Position numbers and translations under genes: made by a program
Assembly (NCBI GenBank): GCA_010645155.1
Contig: CM021320.1
Location: forward strand, 9,238,211-9,302,210
DNA length: 64,000 bases
DNA from: Tigriopus japonicus
Taxonomy: Eukaryota; Arthropoda; Copepoda; Harpacticoida; Harpacticidae
Direction of reading: 5' to 3'
Shown here: positions 11,263 to 22,912 of the stretch, piece by piece
How positions within the stretch are numbered: position 1 is the first letter of the stretch
Layout: each line of letters begins with the position of its first letter
Notes under the pieces: model-generated
Database searches by the model: none
What the model saw: the letters and a program-made list of their open reading frames with translations, nothing else
Told to the model about the DNA's origin: nothing

Positions 11263-13837
11263 ATATCAAAACTTTTTACAAAGTTAGGCATAACAGTCTG
11301 TAGCACTGTCAGCCTGACGACTGCTACAAATGCGCAACTTCACCAGGGCTGCCATACAATTGTTCAACAAAAAGTCATTTCACATGACAATGCAATACGT
11401 AGTGTGCACAAGGAAAACGCTCAAATGGCTTCAATTGACGTTCTAAGTATTCACCAATCAATTTCGTATCTAGTTAGATTAAGTTTTCCTAAAAAGTAAG
11501 AAACTCAATGCAAATCAGCGTGGAGATTCATCAAGAGCTGACATTACCGAGTCAATTCACAGCAGCACTGGGCTTGAATGCGCATCGAGGTTTAAGGAGA
11601 ACGAGAAGGTTATCTTCCGGCACCCAAGGTTTTGGCCCGTCTTGGCCTTCAAAGGCTAAAAAGGTCAAACATTATGCTTTCAAAGGTAAGCTGAGATCAT
11701 GAGCGTCAATTTGGTTGTAAATAGTACATAGGTAAAGTTGCCCCAAACAGGTTGAACCCAAGAACCACAGTACAATGGAACCGACGTCTTGGGACCAAAA
11801 TGGCACATGCGCGTACTCTTTTATTATAGCGCTCTAGGTTAGACAAATATTCGTAATCAAACCACTGTTCAAGGGTTGTATAGACCTGCCAATAGTAACT
11901 GTTCGATTGAACCAAATATCATTTAAATGATAATTTTTGGCAGAAACGTTACTGATTAACTTTCTTCACAAAGAATCCGATTCCTTGTAAAGGTAATAAA
12001 AAATCTTCAACCAACCCCAAAAAAAGATATCAGTGTTCCGTAAATCCAGAATTTGAATGGACTTCCCTTAGCCAAATTTCCAAGTAATCTATTCCAAGTT
12101 CTACTTGATTTAGTAGAAAGTTTTTTCTTCTAAACTTTCAAATCTTAAATTGACATTTCAACTCAAGTTATGGAAGTTTGATGTACAGATTCCAAGCATT
12201 GGGAACATATTGCTCAAAGCGAATATATCGAAAACTTGAGAAAAAGCAACCACCCCAACCAAAACCTCGGGACAAGGACTTCGTCAAAGATGCATGATGC
12301 TAAAAAATTCATCTAAAAGTTGCTATGGAAATTTCCTAGCATCATGAGGTATGTTTCAGACCCAGGAAACCAATGGGAACAACTTTGATTTACTTACTTT
12401 TTCAAAGCCAGGTCTAAATTAAGTTATTTATGTAAACACCTATTTGATAAGCTAATTGTTGAAATCTACTTAACACACTTTAAGAGCTCATTTAGTTGCC
12501 GGTTGATTAGAAATTACTTGAAAACATGTTGCTCAGATGTTGAGTTATTTTAGTTTAATTAGTCAATTTTTGACCCAAAAAGCAAAAACACGCTCCGGGT
12601 ATAAAAACTTAAATTCCGCAGCAAATAATAGAGATTTTTGATGTCATAAAAACAATAGTTTTTGTTTTGTCATAACATGTTAAAATAACATTAGTTATGA
12701 TCTAATACACAATAAAAAGAAATATTTTGAAATGGTATAACTATATTGGTAGGTCCTCAATGCAAGTTTTGTGAAATTCTTATACGTGAAAAACATTTTT
12801 GAAAACTCGGTTTTGTTCCAAGTTGAGAATGGTCCGTCGAGAAATGTAAAATTCTCACAAAATGCGTAACACATTTGTGCAATAGATTACTTTCAATTTT
12901 CATTTGAAAACCTGACTTAAGGTACTCAAATATATCGTTACATGATTTTACAAAAATATGCATTGTTAGTGTGTATTAAGTAATAATAAATGAAACAAAA
13001 AATGCACTTTCACATGCAGTGGCTGCATTGCAAATGACTTAAATCCTTTTGACTTCCTTGCTTGATTAAGCTGAAAAACATCAGACATTGACCTATCTTT
13101 ATTGACCTATCTATTTAGAAATGAACATATTTTTTATTAAGACAGAAAAATGGTAAATTTTGCTCTTATTGTAATCGTCCAACAATTGTGTCGTCCAACC
13201 AATAGCGACGAACCTGGAGCGATCAAGATTCAAATGTAAAAATATAAACAAATAGGCTTTCCCTAATGTTTTTAGAACACCGGTTATATGTACTCTCTGA
13301 TTCTTAAAAAGTGTTAATGTTTTTTAAGTCAACACATGCTCAAGGTATTCCAAAGATTTGTTAAATATATCAATAATGGCATTTAAATTCTTTGCCATTT
13401 AAGGACCAAATTTGGTTTTGTTGGAGTGTATTCATGCAACTAAGGAAAGAGTTGCATAGTTTTAATTTATGCAGAGAGCGTGATTTAGCTTTTCAATTAG
13501 CCTTGCGTGCGTTTTCACAAAAAATACTGTCGAAATCTAGTATAAAGCCTTGATATTTCTTTGCGCAACAAAACTCCAACCAAGCCCCTCCGAGAGTAAA
13601 AATGATAAAAATGCTTTTGAAAAAGAATCTGCTAAGTAGATTTTGACAGCGTTTGAGAACAACAGCGCCTTTGGTGCACATAAGATTTCAGACAAAGAAA
13701 ACCATAAAACATACAAATATATGGCTATGTTTTCAGTGACATTAAATTGTTTTTTTGGCTTTAAGCTGATTAAAAAAAATTCAAGATAAAAATGCAACGT
13801 TGCGTGTTCACCTTAAAACTGGTATTAATTGATCAAG
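11263..13837. other. Unassigned sequence upstream of the receptor exons
   Basis: I looked here for exons encoding an N-terminus, TM1 and TM2 of the receptor and found none I could support. Nothing else was recognised except a short segment (about 11865-11910) resembling 27937-27985, a minor repeat. Confidence 0.4.
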
Positions 13838-13937
13838 GAAGCCACGATACCAGAGTGACTATCGCGTTATTGTACAAGGCTAATTGTAAGATGGCGTAGG
13901 TTCGAGTCCTGTAAGATTGAATAGAGCTGTCGGGAGA
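13838..13937 (+). mobile_element. tRNA-derived SINE, family 2, degenerate copy
   Basis: It has the B-box-like GGTTCGAGTCC and the family body AGCTGTCGGGAGAATTCC. The head is eroded. Its 3' end runs directly into a 35-bp tandem array. Confidence 0.65.
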
Positions 13938-14182
13938 ATTCCTTTCTTTGTAGGGAATCATTTTCCTTAAAAATTCCTTTCTTTGTAGGCAATCCTCTTC
14001 CTTAAAAATTCCTTTCTTTGCAGGGAATCCTTTTCCTTAAAAATTCCTTTCTTTGTAGGGAATCCTTTTCCTTAAAAAATCCTTTCTTTGTAGAGAATCC
14101 TTTTCCTTAAAAATTCCTTTCTTTGTAGGGAATCCTTTTCCTTAAAAATTCCTTTCTTTATAGGGAATCCTTTTCCTTAAAA
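13938..14182 (+). repeat. 35-bp minisatellite, 7 copies, built from a SINE tail
   Basis: Seven head-to-tail copies of a 35-bp unit (AATTCCTTTCTTTGTAGGGA followed by ATCCTTTTCCTTAAA) differ by only a few bases. The first unit is the 3' end of the family-2 SINE just upstream, so the array looks like local amplification of that tail. Confidence 0.88.
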
Positions 14183-14919
14183 ATAACTTTTCAAGGTCAA
14201 ATCAACAACGTGTAGTAATTCATACAATATCAGCATGAAATTTAATTTGATAATAACGTGTCATTTATTTTTCAAGAAAATTCAAATTTCATGAAAATTC
14301 TTGAGAAATGATGTATTACATTGTATTATTTATTTCATTATATCAATATTATGCTAATGGTAATAATATTAAAACACTTTCACCTACATAGTAAATTGGT
14401 GACGTTTTGAACTTCTTTTTTCAATAGGTTACGCCTTGTATTAAAATTATTCAAAAGTCTAAATGAATCTACCCACTTCAATTTTCTTCCACAAAAGGAA
14501 GTTATGGTGTGCTCTTTTGATACATTGAAATTACTGCCCACTTTTTCGTGGAAATTCCTAATAACAAATAAGAAAAAGTTGGTAGAATATTGCTGGATCA
14601 TTCCAAAAAGAGTCCCCGATTTGGGTTTTCCCTCAAATATCATCATCTTGAAACATTTTGTAGGGTCGGCAACTGATGATGTTGAATATTTTAGTGAGCA
14701 TGTCGCGAAAGGACAGTTCCTTGCCTATATATGGATAATTAAACGATGTTGTACCCAATCTATAGGAAGATAATGAAATGTATTCTATCTCTCTTCGGAA
14801 TAATCCATCAATACTACTCTATCGTTTGCTGGAAGTTACTTTGTCCATTGCCATAATTGAATTAGAGATAAAGATTGTCCTACCAATCTCGTTATTTTTT
14901 TTTTCTTATCCTGTTCCAG
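14183..14919. other. Intronic or upstream sequence before the first visible receptor exon
   Basis: No earlier exon was identified. The sequence ends in a polypyrimidine tract and CCAG acceptor at 14919. The open frame running through this tract from 14778 is chance. Confidence 0.45.
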
Positions 14920-15027
14920 GTTCCGTTTACATGACGATGGCCATCTCTTTTGAGCGATACTATTCATTGAGATCCATTCTTGAATCCAAGCCAATCGACA
15001 ACCAAGGAAAATCACAAAGAACCCAAG
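14920..15027 (+). CDS. FMRFamide-receptor-like GPCR, exon with end of TM3 and E-R-Y motif
   Basis: This is the first visible exon of a class A G-protein-coupled receptor, a plasma-membrane receptor presumably for a small peptide. The frame reads GSVYMTMAISFERYYSL: the end of TM3 with ERY in place of the canonical DRY that controls coupling to the G protein. It continues into the second intracellular loop. The acceptor is TTCCAG before 14920, entered with one base carried over; the donor is GTAAAA at 15028. Phases fit the next exon exactly. The GSVY junction and the ERY context match FMRFamide-receptor relatives in invertebrates. Upstream exons for the N-terminus, TM1 and TM2 were not found. 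Ligand unknown. Confidence 0.75.
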
Positions 15028-16586
15028 GTAAAATTTACAAAATCAGTGAACATTTTTTTTAAATCTGTGTATTGAATCAAATATGTACGTAACAATAATA
15101 ATGATCTGCAACAGTAAACCACTTCATTAAGATTCAAGAATGAAACATGTGATGTTTCATGTGGTTTTGAGTAAATATTATCGTTCACTTTAGAAAAAGG
15201 GAAAATTTGAATGGCAGATAGAAATGACTGAATATATACGATCCCTCAGTACAATCTAAAGAAGTTGAAATGCCACATCTTTTGGATTTTAAATGCCAGC
15301 ACCATACGTATAGTACAACGATAATTTTTCTTGTTCTTGTTCTTTTCGGAGCGCCACTAGACTCTTCTTTCCAAGGACTTTAGAACCTCCTTTAAACATG
15401 ACGTTTGTTTTGCTGTTATTGAGAGTAATGGATTTTCAATTTCCTAAAATAGATATTTTGACAGGAAACGGGAAAAGCTAACGTAAGTCTACGTTTACAG
15501 GGTCTTTTCGCACTAAAACATCTCGATATTTCTGCTTCGGTTGGGCGCACGTAAACTTGACTTGAAAAATTTAGGAAATATCATCATTAAAGGGCAGGAA
15601 CAGCAACATAAATCCAAGAAATCATTAAAAGTTATTTCTTGGCTTGGCATGATCATAGTTTCGAGACTTCACTTGATCCCAAAGGTCCAATCAATCCTTG
15701 AAGCAAGTACGAGTAGCAAAAGAATGTTTAGGGGTGTTTTTGCTGACCCCTAAGGGAGTTTTCTAGAGCCCCTCCAAGCTCTGGATGTTGTTCTGTTCCA
15801 GTTCTTTTTCCTCAATGGGAACAACCAAAGGTGCAAAATGCCATATATGAATTACATGATGATTAGTTCATAATTTGGACTCATTAGTAGATCATGAAGA
15901 CCTTGGTCTTAAATTTTTTGGGTTCGAAATAGTGGCACCCTTCTTCCAGCGATCTTGTGAGGCATAAGGCACAAAAAAGGCTTCAGGATCCTTAAGACTA
16001 AACGATGGGAAAGGGCACCCTTTAATGGAATCGTCAAATTGGTCACTTGCCTTTTTGGCTCAACAAGGTCCCTCAAATCTAAACTTTATCGATTTTTTGC
16101 ACCCGTTTATTTTATTTTTAACCAAAACGGCAAAACTCTACCAAAAAAATCCAACTCAAAAAACATCAGGCAGACAAACAAACAGTAAGAGAGACCGGAA
16201 AGAAGAGAACTTGAATGTTTTTTTCCGTGCCGAATAAAATATTTAGCTTGGAGAAAGACACACTTTTAGGTTCAATTCTTTCGTGAGTTGAAAATTGAAA
16301 TATGGACTCTTTACGTATATATATCCCTGTATATAACCCGGTATATAATATATAACAAAGGTCAAACTACGTTACAGAAAGCTAATTTGTTTTTGCATGA
16401 AAACAGAACAATCATTCAATCGGGTTATGACTATCTGAGTAGTCTCTTCAAGGGATCCTTGTTTTGCATTAATGGGACGGATAAACGTCTTTAACAAAAA
16501 ATGTAACTTCCCTTAACTGTATGCTAGTGGTTACATTGTACTGATTGTTCATCATCCTCTTAAATGCCGTTACATTTCTTTTTCAG
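15028..16586. other. Receptor intron (1.56 kb)
   Basis: GT at 15028 and AG at 16586 bound this intron. About 16115-16170 resembles the 3' end of the 300-bp hAT MITE found at 37.5, 38.2 and 47.3 kb, so a fragment of that family may lie here. No gene was seen. Confidence 0.55.
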
Positions 16587-16956
16587 ATGAATGCACTCCG
16601 ACAATTTCTCAGACACTGATTTCAAAGGAAGATGATACTCAAATGTCTTGGTTCTGCTCCTTTTTGGAGAGGCATTCCATTCAATTTAAGCCACGGCGTG
16701 CGATGTCGTACATTCTTCCCATCGCATGCTTTTCGTTTGTCTACAATATTACTCGATTTTTCGAACTTCGAACCGTTAAAAAGTACTTTTTACAAAATGC
16801 AACTTTGGTCAAACCTACAGGTAACGAAATATCAGGAACCTTGAGCTTCCCGATTGAATCAGAGCTTGTGATATTCTCGAATGAGTCAATTACGTTAAAA
16901 CAATTTAACTACTCCTACTTTAACGTGGAAATGACCGATATGAGAGCCAATGACAG
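16587..16956 (+). CDS. FMRFamide-receptor-like GPCR, TM4 and second extracellular loop exon
   Basis: The acceptor TTTTCAG at 16580-16586 and donor GTAAGT at 16957 fit the phases of both neighbours. The product contains a long second intracellular loop, the basic stretch KPRRAMSY, TM4 (ILPIACFSFVYNITRFFEL) and a long second extracellular loop with several Asn-X-Ser/Thr sites. The sequence FSFVYNxxRFFE is a strong match to the TM4 region of insect FMRFamide receptors. The ATGs inside the exon are not starts. Confidence 0.82.
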
Positions 16957-17055
16957 GTAAGTCTCAATATTTAAGGATTATTTCTTGTCAGATATCGTGG
17001 GATAGCTCTCTATGTCATGTCAAAGCTAATCTATAGAGTTCCATCGATGGGAGAT

Positions 17056-17383
17056 CAGACCTATGACGTAACTGTAATTGGAATTACAACTACATTCATG
17101 TACATAATTGCAATGACACTTTCAAGTAATTGTAATTGTAATTAATCACATTTGCAAACAAAGTACTTGTAAGAAATTAGATTTCGACCAACGTAATTGA
17201 CAATTTCAATTACAAATCACAGTGACATTTTCACCCACATAACAAGTTCTGGGAAAAAGTTTTTTTCAAATTTCCCCCATCTTTCCAGAATCATTTAGTA
17301 TGTTGCATTTAAGACGAAAGTAATTGTAATTACTTTCGTCAAGTCTTTCGTTTTACATTTCAAAAGTAATTCGCACAAGTCTG
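17056..17383. mobile_element. hAT-type MITE with GTAATTGTAATTAC motifs (328 bp)
   Basis: The ends CAGACCTATGACG and the reverse complement of CAGACTTGTGCG are imperfect inverted repeats, flanked by a perfect 8-bp repeat TGGGAGAT (17048-17055 and 17384-17391). GTAATTGTAATTA-type motifs recur inside, including a near-perfect 28-bp palindrome (17319-17346) centred on AATTGTAATT. It lies in a receptor intron. Confidence 0.82.
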
Positions 17384-17474
17384 TGGGAGATAACATAGCA
17401 AGTCTCACATATAATTTCATAAGAACATAACATTTCATACTTTCATTTGCAATTTACTTATTTATTTTTTTGGT

Positions 17475-17522
17475 GGGTTGCGGATTTCCTACTACCGCTG
17501 CAAGGAATGTGATTCCCTGCAA
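17475..17522 (-). mobile_element. SINE family 2 tail fragment
   Basis: CTACTACCGCTGCAAGGAAT followed by TCCCTGC matches the region next to the family-2 SINE at 39640-39690. Only the tail remains. Confidence 0.5.
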
Positions 17523-18001
17523 AAATAGATACTAAATGAAATAATTTGCTGAAACTTGCCGTAATAAATCATGTTCACCCACGTTTGTCCTGTGATCTTC
17601 CACTTAAATGGGCAAATTTTTACAATATTACTTGAAAATTGTTCGCTTTTTCACTCAACTTTTGGCCAATGTCCACAGCAAGCAAGAAAAGCAAAATGAC
17701 GACAACGGTTTCTCTATCTTTGTCTAAATGCTAATCTGGTATTACCAAAAGTAGCGAATGTGTACTGCATTTAGGAAGCATTATTTTTAGTATGTCCAAC
17801 ATCAAACCTCCGTAAGGAAATCTCTGCTCGTCTGCTTTCTTTTCAAAGGTTGGACCAAATTTGAACAAGCTTTTTATTGCAGTTGCAACGAATTACTCTA
17901 AAAAAAGCTTAAAAGGATACGTCATAACAAATAAAGCTACAACTTCTCCTTTAACTACAATACCATCTATGCTCACACAATTGTGGTTCTTTTGTTATTA
18001 G

Positions 18002-18489
18002 TAGGGATGGGCAAAAAGTGACCAATAAAGATTTTTGTTAACAGAAACACATTTATTCGCCTTTTTGCACTTTTTGCCTTATTTGCACGATTTTTTATGA
18101 ATTCGGCCTAAAATGAACAAATTGTTGAGAGTTTACTATTTCTTCTTTGAAAATGTTTACTATTGGATTATTTTTTTTCAAATTTGAAAACTAAATCTGA
18201 TTTTACAGCTCCCTGCGTACGATAGCATGGTATTGATTACTAATACCTCAATATCTAAATTTTGCTCTTCAAGATTGAAAAATAACAAGCAAATGACAAG
18301 AAAGTATCTGAAGCTTTTTGTTTCAGAAATTTCAGTTTTTTTGCGAATTTTTTAAATTTTATTTGCGCTTTTTGTTTTTTTTGCGCTTTTGACCTTTTTC
18401 TGCATTTTATTTTAAGCTTTTGGGCTGATTTTTGTGCAACTTATGGGAACCAAAAGCTTCTCTTGATTTGCACTTTTTGCCCGCCCCTA
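18002..18489. mobile_element. hAT-type MITE with TTTTTGC/GCGCTTTT-rich interior (488 bp)
   Basis: The ends TAGGGATGGGCAAAAAGTG and GCACTTTTTGCCCGCCCCTA are inverted repeats. The flanks GTTATTAG (17994-18001) and GTTATTTG (18490-18497) match at seven of eight positions. Repeated TTTGCGCTTTTTG-like words fill the right subterminal region. It lies in a receptor intron. Confidence 0.75.
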
Positions 18490-18690
18490 GTTATTTGCTT
18501 TTCTCTTAACCCAGAGAAGACTTAAATTTTACTCTTGGTTATTTTTGTTTCGTTGACTAAGTAACGAAGAGAAGAATGTCACCAAGGTGTGGTGTCTTAC
18601 TTTGACAATTTCAAGCCCTCGCAAATGTTCCAGGTTCCATTCTTTTATACCTTGTCCATTGCTCAACATTATTTTACGTTTGCTTTTCAG

Positions 18691-18937
18691 CTACATTTGC
18701 AATTACATCCTCCTCTCCAATTGCATATTCATGGCTGCTATTCCCCTCATCGTTCTCATCTCCATGAATTCTATGCTTTACAAATTGCTCCAATCTCAGA
18801 AATTACTCACGAGAGCTCATCTGAATCGACGTATCAAACGAGATCAAACGGTGGCCGGCATGTTTATTGCGATTGTGGTGGTTTTTATCGTTTGTCACAC
18901 ACCAAAGATTGTTTGCTCGGTCTACGAGCTTTGTAAG
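18691..18937 (+). CDS. FMRFamide-receptor-like GPCR, TM5-TM6 exon
   Basis: The acceptor CTTTTCAG ends at 18690 and the donor GTAAGA starts at 18938. The exon completes a split serine codon (AG plus C) from the previous exon. It encodes TM5 (YICNYILLSNCIFMAAIPLI and onward), the third intracellular loop with the basic stretch RAHLNRRIKRDQ, and TM6 (AGMFIAIVVVFIVCHTPK). The usual CWxP of TM6 is replaced by VCHTP, a variant seen in FMRFamide-receptor relatives. The exon ends at phase 0, matching the exon 13.9 kb downstream. Confidence 0.85.
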
Positions 18938-20093
18938 GTAAGATTGAATTTTTTTCGCATAATATGATGAAAGTAACAAAACATGGGCCCATTTCAAAAA
19001 TATTTTGAGTTGGACATAGTGTTGGTCAAAAGCACTTGTAATCAACAACAATGGTTGTTCTCACTTTTTGTGCTCTTTTTTTTCTTACAACTTCTTAAAT
19101 AATATTACTCTCACGTAACTTTAACTCCATAGTGTTTAACTCCCTTAAAGAACAACAACACACCTTTTATTTTTATATAAATTTCAAATCAAATTGATAT
19201 GTTTCATGTTAAAATTATAGCATATTACTCTAATAGTATCAATCCTCATTTTTGGGTTGTCTCAACAATTATCAATTACATTTACTTTCAATATAACCTG
19301 TTTTTAAGCACATTTATTGTACTTGGATACGGTTGTTTGCTATTTGACTCAATGCTGCATGTTTCAGTCAAACTTTCATGTCGTAGTTAAAGGGCTTTTT
19401 AAAGACCAACCATTGCAAACTGAATAGATGGAAGGGATTGCTTTGGGTAAATCCAGATTGATGGCCAATCAGAATTGTCTAAGCTCAAGAGACTGTATTC
19501 TTGAAGACCGTAGGAAGGCACATGCGTTCAAGCCAATCAGCTGTAAGGACAAGATCCCAGGATCCTAGTTTATGTTCGATAGACTTTCAAATAGGCCATA
19601 CTAAATTAGAGGTAGTGCGCTAGGTTGGTTCCGTTTTCAAGACGGAAAAAATGAATGCTCTCTCCAGAACAAGCGTATCAAAATCTAGCCTTAAAAGTTT
19701 CATCAAAAATGGTTTCTGTTTGCTTGGTTGACAACTTTGCAAACAATACTACAACTTTCGAACGACATTTGCTCCATTCCAGACTTTTTTCCATGTACCT
19801 TGAAGTACCGTAACTATTTTCTCAAATCTCTTTTTTCAAGTGGTATTTCAAAATTATGTTCCTGGGTTTACTATATGGTTTTTTATTCTTGCGATATTTG
19901 ACATATCATGATGGTTCAGTACTGTTATTATACTTTATTATTTTATTAATACAAGTGTGATTTTGGTTTGTTATTGAACTCCAATTTGTGACAACCCCTT
20001 ATGAAGATAATAGAGTGAAGAGAAACGCAACCTCAAAGGTTAGCTGATTTTAAAGAATTTGTTGGAAACTACTTTTTTGTTGTTGTTGGTACA
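18938..20093. other. Start of the 13.9 kb receptor intron
   Basis: The receptor intron runs from 18938 to 32880. This first part has no recognised element or gene. Confidence 0.5.
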
Positions 20094-20289
20094 TGGTGCT
20101 AGGGTCGGAGGGAGGTTTTATCCTCGCCCGGCCAGTGAAGCCAGCTATCACATATCCAAATATTTCCGATAGGCAATTTCAAGTCCGGTATCAGAATGGT
20201 TCTCCGTCTGTGGGTGTGAATTAACGTCTAAATGTTTCCTTGAGAAAGCTCGGGAAGGAGAATCGAACCTGGGACCTCTCTCACAATAG
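20094..20289 (-). mobile_element. tRNA-derived SINE, family 1, minus copy
   Basis: On the minus strand it has the B box GGTTCGATTCTCC near 20262, then the family body ending next to GGTGCTAGGGTCGGAGG-type sequence (20097-20113, as in the copy at 6914). The 5' part of the tRNA-like head is cut off at about 20289. Confidence 0.7.
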
Positions 20290-20507
20290 GAAACGTAAAC
20301 ACGTATCCGCTACAGTCATCTGAGGGTATTTGCAATTTTTGCTGAATTTTGACAAAAGCTGTTAGTACTTCATGTGGTGAAGATTTCAAAAACATTTGTT
20401 GAGAGTTATTTTCCAGATGAAATATGTAACTAAATTGCAACTAAAATATTCCGTTCATTTCAAATTTGGCGCGCACTTTTCAGACTAGATCAGCCAATCA
20501 AGCACCT

Positions 20508-20674
20508 TATATTAGTTTGGAATTACATTGAAAGTTGAAGTCAGAAAGTAGATTCTTACCCTCAGCCTTGCAGCATCATTGCCTCTGAACAGGAGGAGAG
20601 AGACTGAGGGTAATAGTCAGTTTGCAGAACGCAAACTGGAGGAAGGTGTCAATTGGTTGATGGTGGGTTGTTAT
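20508..20674 (-). repeat. 3' LTR of the gypsy element
   Basis: The 167 bp are identical to 25172-25338. In element orientation the LTR starts ATAACAACCC and ends CTAATATA, without the usual TG...CA ends. Sharing of one more base on each side leaves the boundary uncertain by 1 bp. Confidence 0.8.
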
Positions 20675-20701
20675 AATACTCTCAAAATTTCGGGAGGTTC
20701 G

Positions 20702-22912
20702 TCATGGTGTAGATGGTGAGGAATGGTTTCCACACGAATCATCAAAGGTCACTCTACGTTTGGGTCTTGGAGCTTGGACGCGGCCAAAGCCATAGCGATC
20801 GGGAGGGAGGCAGAATCGTTTGGCCCGTGGGATTGGGGTTGTTTCCTGATGCACAGTTTTTGGGGGTTCATTGCGTCTTCTCTTCGACCACTTTTTGAAG
20901 CTCTCGGTCAGGGCATGCTGCGATGCTGGGTCTGGTCGATATTGGAGAAGCGAACTGGTCGTTGAGGAGCTTGACGACCTGGGCGTGTTTTCAGGTAGAT
21001 TATCCAAAATTGGCGGGCCAGGGACTAAAGCTAGTTTCTCACTCTGTTGATTGGGTGTCTCGCGCTCGGAGGGTGGCTCTTGTGTGTTACTTTCAGCTTG
21101 GATTGCGCAGTGATGGTCATCCATCCAAAAGGGAAACCCTGACCTCCGAGATCGACTTTCGAATCCCCGCAGGTATTGCTTATTGAGGTTACGTGTGCAT
21201 TGTTTTGGTATGATTTTGATGTCATCCTCATGACGAACACATGTCTTGTTCGTCTTGACATCTCTAAGGAGAAATGTAGCATGACCCTCCTTGTTGAGTA
21301 CGTCGTGAAGGGCGGAACCGAACTTTGGGGAAAATTTTGAAGTCCTTCGTTGGTCACGGATGATGACTCGTTGTCCAGGCAAGATCGAGGTGGGTTTGAC
21401 TTTGTGCTTAGAGTTGTACTGGTCCTTCATTCGATTTCTGAAGGAGTGGTCTTGGAACACGACCTTTTTGGCTTTGGCCCTCGTTATTCCCGGGATGGAC
21501 AGAAGGTCTGACCTGTAATTGGAGAAAATTAGTGAGCACGGCGGAACCCCAGTAACAGGGTGAGGTGTAGTCCTATAAGCCCTAAGACAACTCTGCAGTG
21601 CCAATCTCATGGGTTTCCTCCCCCGTTCACAAGACTGAAATGTTTTCTTCAGGACCTTCATAAAGGTCTCCGCTGGATTGGCCCTTGGGTGATGCGGAGC
21701 AGTATAAGAGTGTGAAATGTTGTGTGCTTGACAAAAGGATTGGAACACTCTGGATCTGAAGGCGGGACCGTTATCGGACCTCTGTTTGTCAGGAAACCCG
21801 TACGTGGTGTAGACCTCCATTAGAGCTTCAACAGTCTCTTGGGCTAAAGTATTTCGTACGAACATGGCGACTGGGTATCTAGAGAGGTCACATCGAATCA
21901 CGAGGACGTAAGAATTGTCCCAAAGTGGCCCAAAGTGATCGATTGAGACAGCTTCCCACGCACGAGAGGGCGTGGCGTGAGATCGTTGCTCCACGTGGGT
22001 GGCTTTTTCGGTTGTTGTTTGGCACGTCAGACATGCTTTAACGTAATCTTGGATCTGTTGATCCATACGAGGGAACCAAATCACCGTGCGTAATCGTCTC
22101 TTCATGGATGATATGCCCAGGTGTGACCCCCCATGGGCCAACGCGATGGCTCTCTCGTGCAGTCCCGCTGGGAGCAGGATTCGATGTCCTCTCAGAATGT
22201 TTCCCCCACTTGACAAAGTCAGCTCACTGAACACCCGTTCATACTTTTTGAGTTTTCTGGCAGGGCGAGGGAGTTCGCCCTTTAATATGGCGTTCTTCAG
22301 TTTTTGGAGGCACTTGTCTTTCTTGGTGTATTTGTAAATCACATTCGGGGTAATGTTTTCCAACACATCGCCATTCAGGGTGGCGTAAATGACTTTCTCC
22401 ATTTCCTCTGTAGATCGGATGTCTTCAGTCGAGAGCTCAGTCAGTGGAGTTGGGTTACGACTAAAAAAGTCCGCAGGGTTAGTCTTGCCTGCTCGCCAAA
22501 TAATCTTGAACATGATATCTTGGTGTCGGAGGATAATCCGATCAGTTCTTATCGAGCCGGGTCGGGTTCCCCGGAAAATCGGGAGGAGGGGTTTATGGTC
22601 TGTGACAATGGTGACATTTGGATTTCCTACAAGGTAAATTTTCATTTTCCGGAGTCCATGATCAATGGCCATGGCCTCCAAATCGATTTGAGGGTATCTC
22701 TTTTCTGTGGGCGTTGTCGCCCGAGAGGATATCGCTACTGTTTGCAGCCGCTCCATGTCGTCACCCTGACACAGAACAGCGCAAAGTCCGTCTCGGTGGG
22801 CATCGGTAAATAAGAAAGTGGCCTTGCTAGTGTCGAAGTACGTCAAGCAGGCCTCCTGATGGAGAGATTCCCGGAGTTTCTGGAACTCGGCCTCATGCTT
22901 TTGGGTCCACAC
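20702..22912 (-). CDS. gypsy pol, RNase H and integrase part
   Basis: This is the third open frame of the retrotransposon. Residues about 20-150 are an RNase H domain with the acidic residues D37 (FTDAHRDG), E79 (DLEAMAI) and D105 (VTDHK). Residues 255-300 hold the integrase zinc finger, with H260, H264, C294 and C297. The catalytic core follows with D325 (SIDHFG), D380 (SDNGP) and E415 (NPAETF), so the DDE triad is intact. The C-terminus is basic and serine-rich. The listed first methionine has no significance: the frame enters from upstream across a deletion that removes the usual linker between reverse transcriptase and RNase H. Its frame differs from the RT frame. Confidence 0.88.
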   Translation of the reverse strand: MWTQKHEAEFQKLRESLHQEACLTYFDTSKATFLFTDAHRDGLCAVLCQGDDMERLQTVAISSRATTPTEKRYPQIDLEAMAIDHGLRKMKIYLVGNPNVTIVTDHKPLLPIFRGTRPGSIRTDRIILRHQDIMFKIIWRAGKTNPADFFSRNPTPLTELSTEDIRSTEEMEKVIYATLNGDVLENITPNVIYKYTKKDKCLQKLKNAILKGELPRPARKLKKYERVFSELTLSSGGNILRGHRILLPAGLHERAIALAHGGSHLGISSMKRRLRTVIWFPRMDQQIQDYVKACLTCQTTTEKATHVEQRSHATPSRAWEAVSIDHFGPLWDNSYVLVIRCDLSRYPVAMFVRNTLAQETVEALMEVYTTYGFPDKQRSDNGPAFRSRVFQSFCQAHNISHSYTAPHHPRANPAETFMKVLKKTFQSCERGRKPMRLALQSCLRAYRTTPHPVTGVPPCSLIFSNYRSDLLSIPGITRAKAKKVVFQDHSFRNRMKDQYNSKHKVKPTSILPGQRVIIRDQRRTSKFSPKFGSALHDVLNKEGHATFLLRDVKTNKTCVRHEDDIKIIPKQCTRNLNKQYLRGFESRSRRSGFPFWMDDHHCAIQAESNTQEPPSERETPNQQSEKLALVPGPPILDNLPENTPRSSSSSTTSSLLQYRPDPASQHALTESFKKWSKRRRNEPPKTVHQETTPIPRAKRFCLPPDRYGFGRVQAPRPKRRVTFDDSCGNHSSPSTP

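Noticed and set aside
13936..14184. CRISPR-like array
   Set aside because: The units are contiguous with no unique spacers, in a eukaryotic intron-bearing genome. It is a minisatellite.
14778..14919. Upstream extension of the receptor exon as coding sequence from ATG 14778
   Set aside because: The frame runs through a polypyrimidine tract and CCAG acceptor, and homology starts exactly at GSVY.
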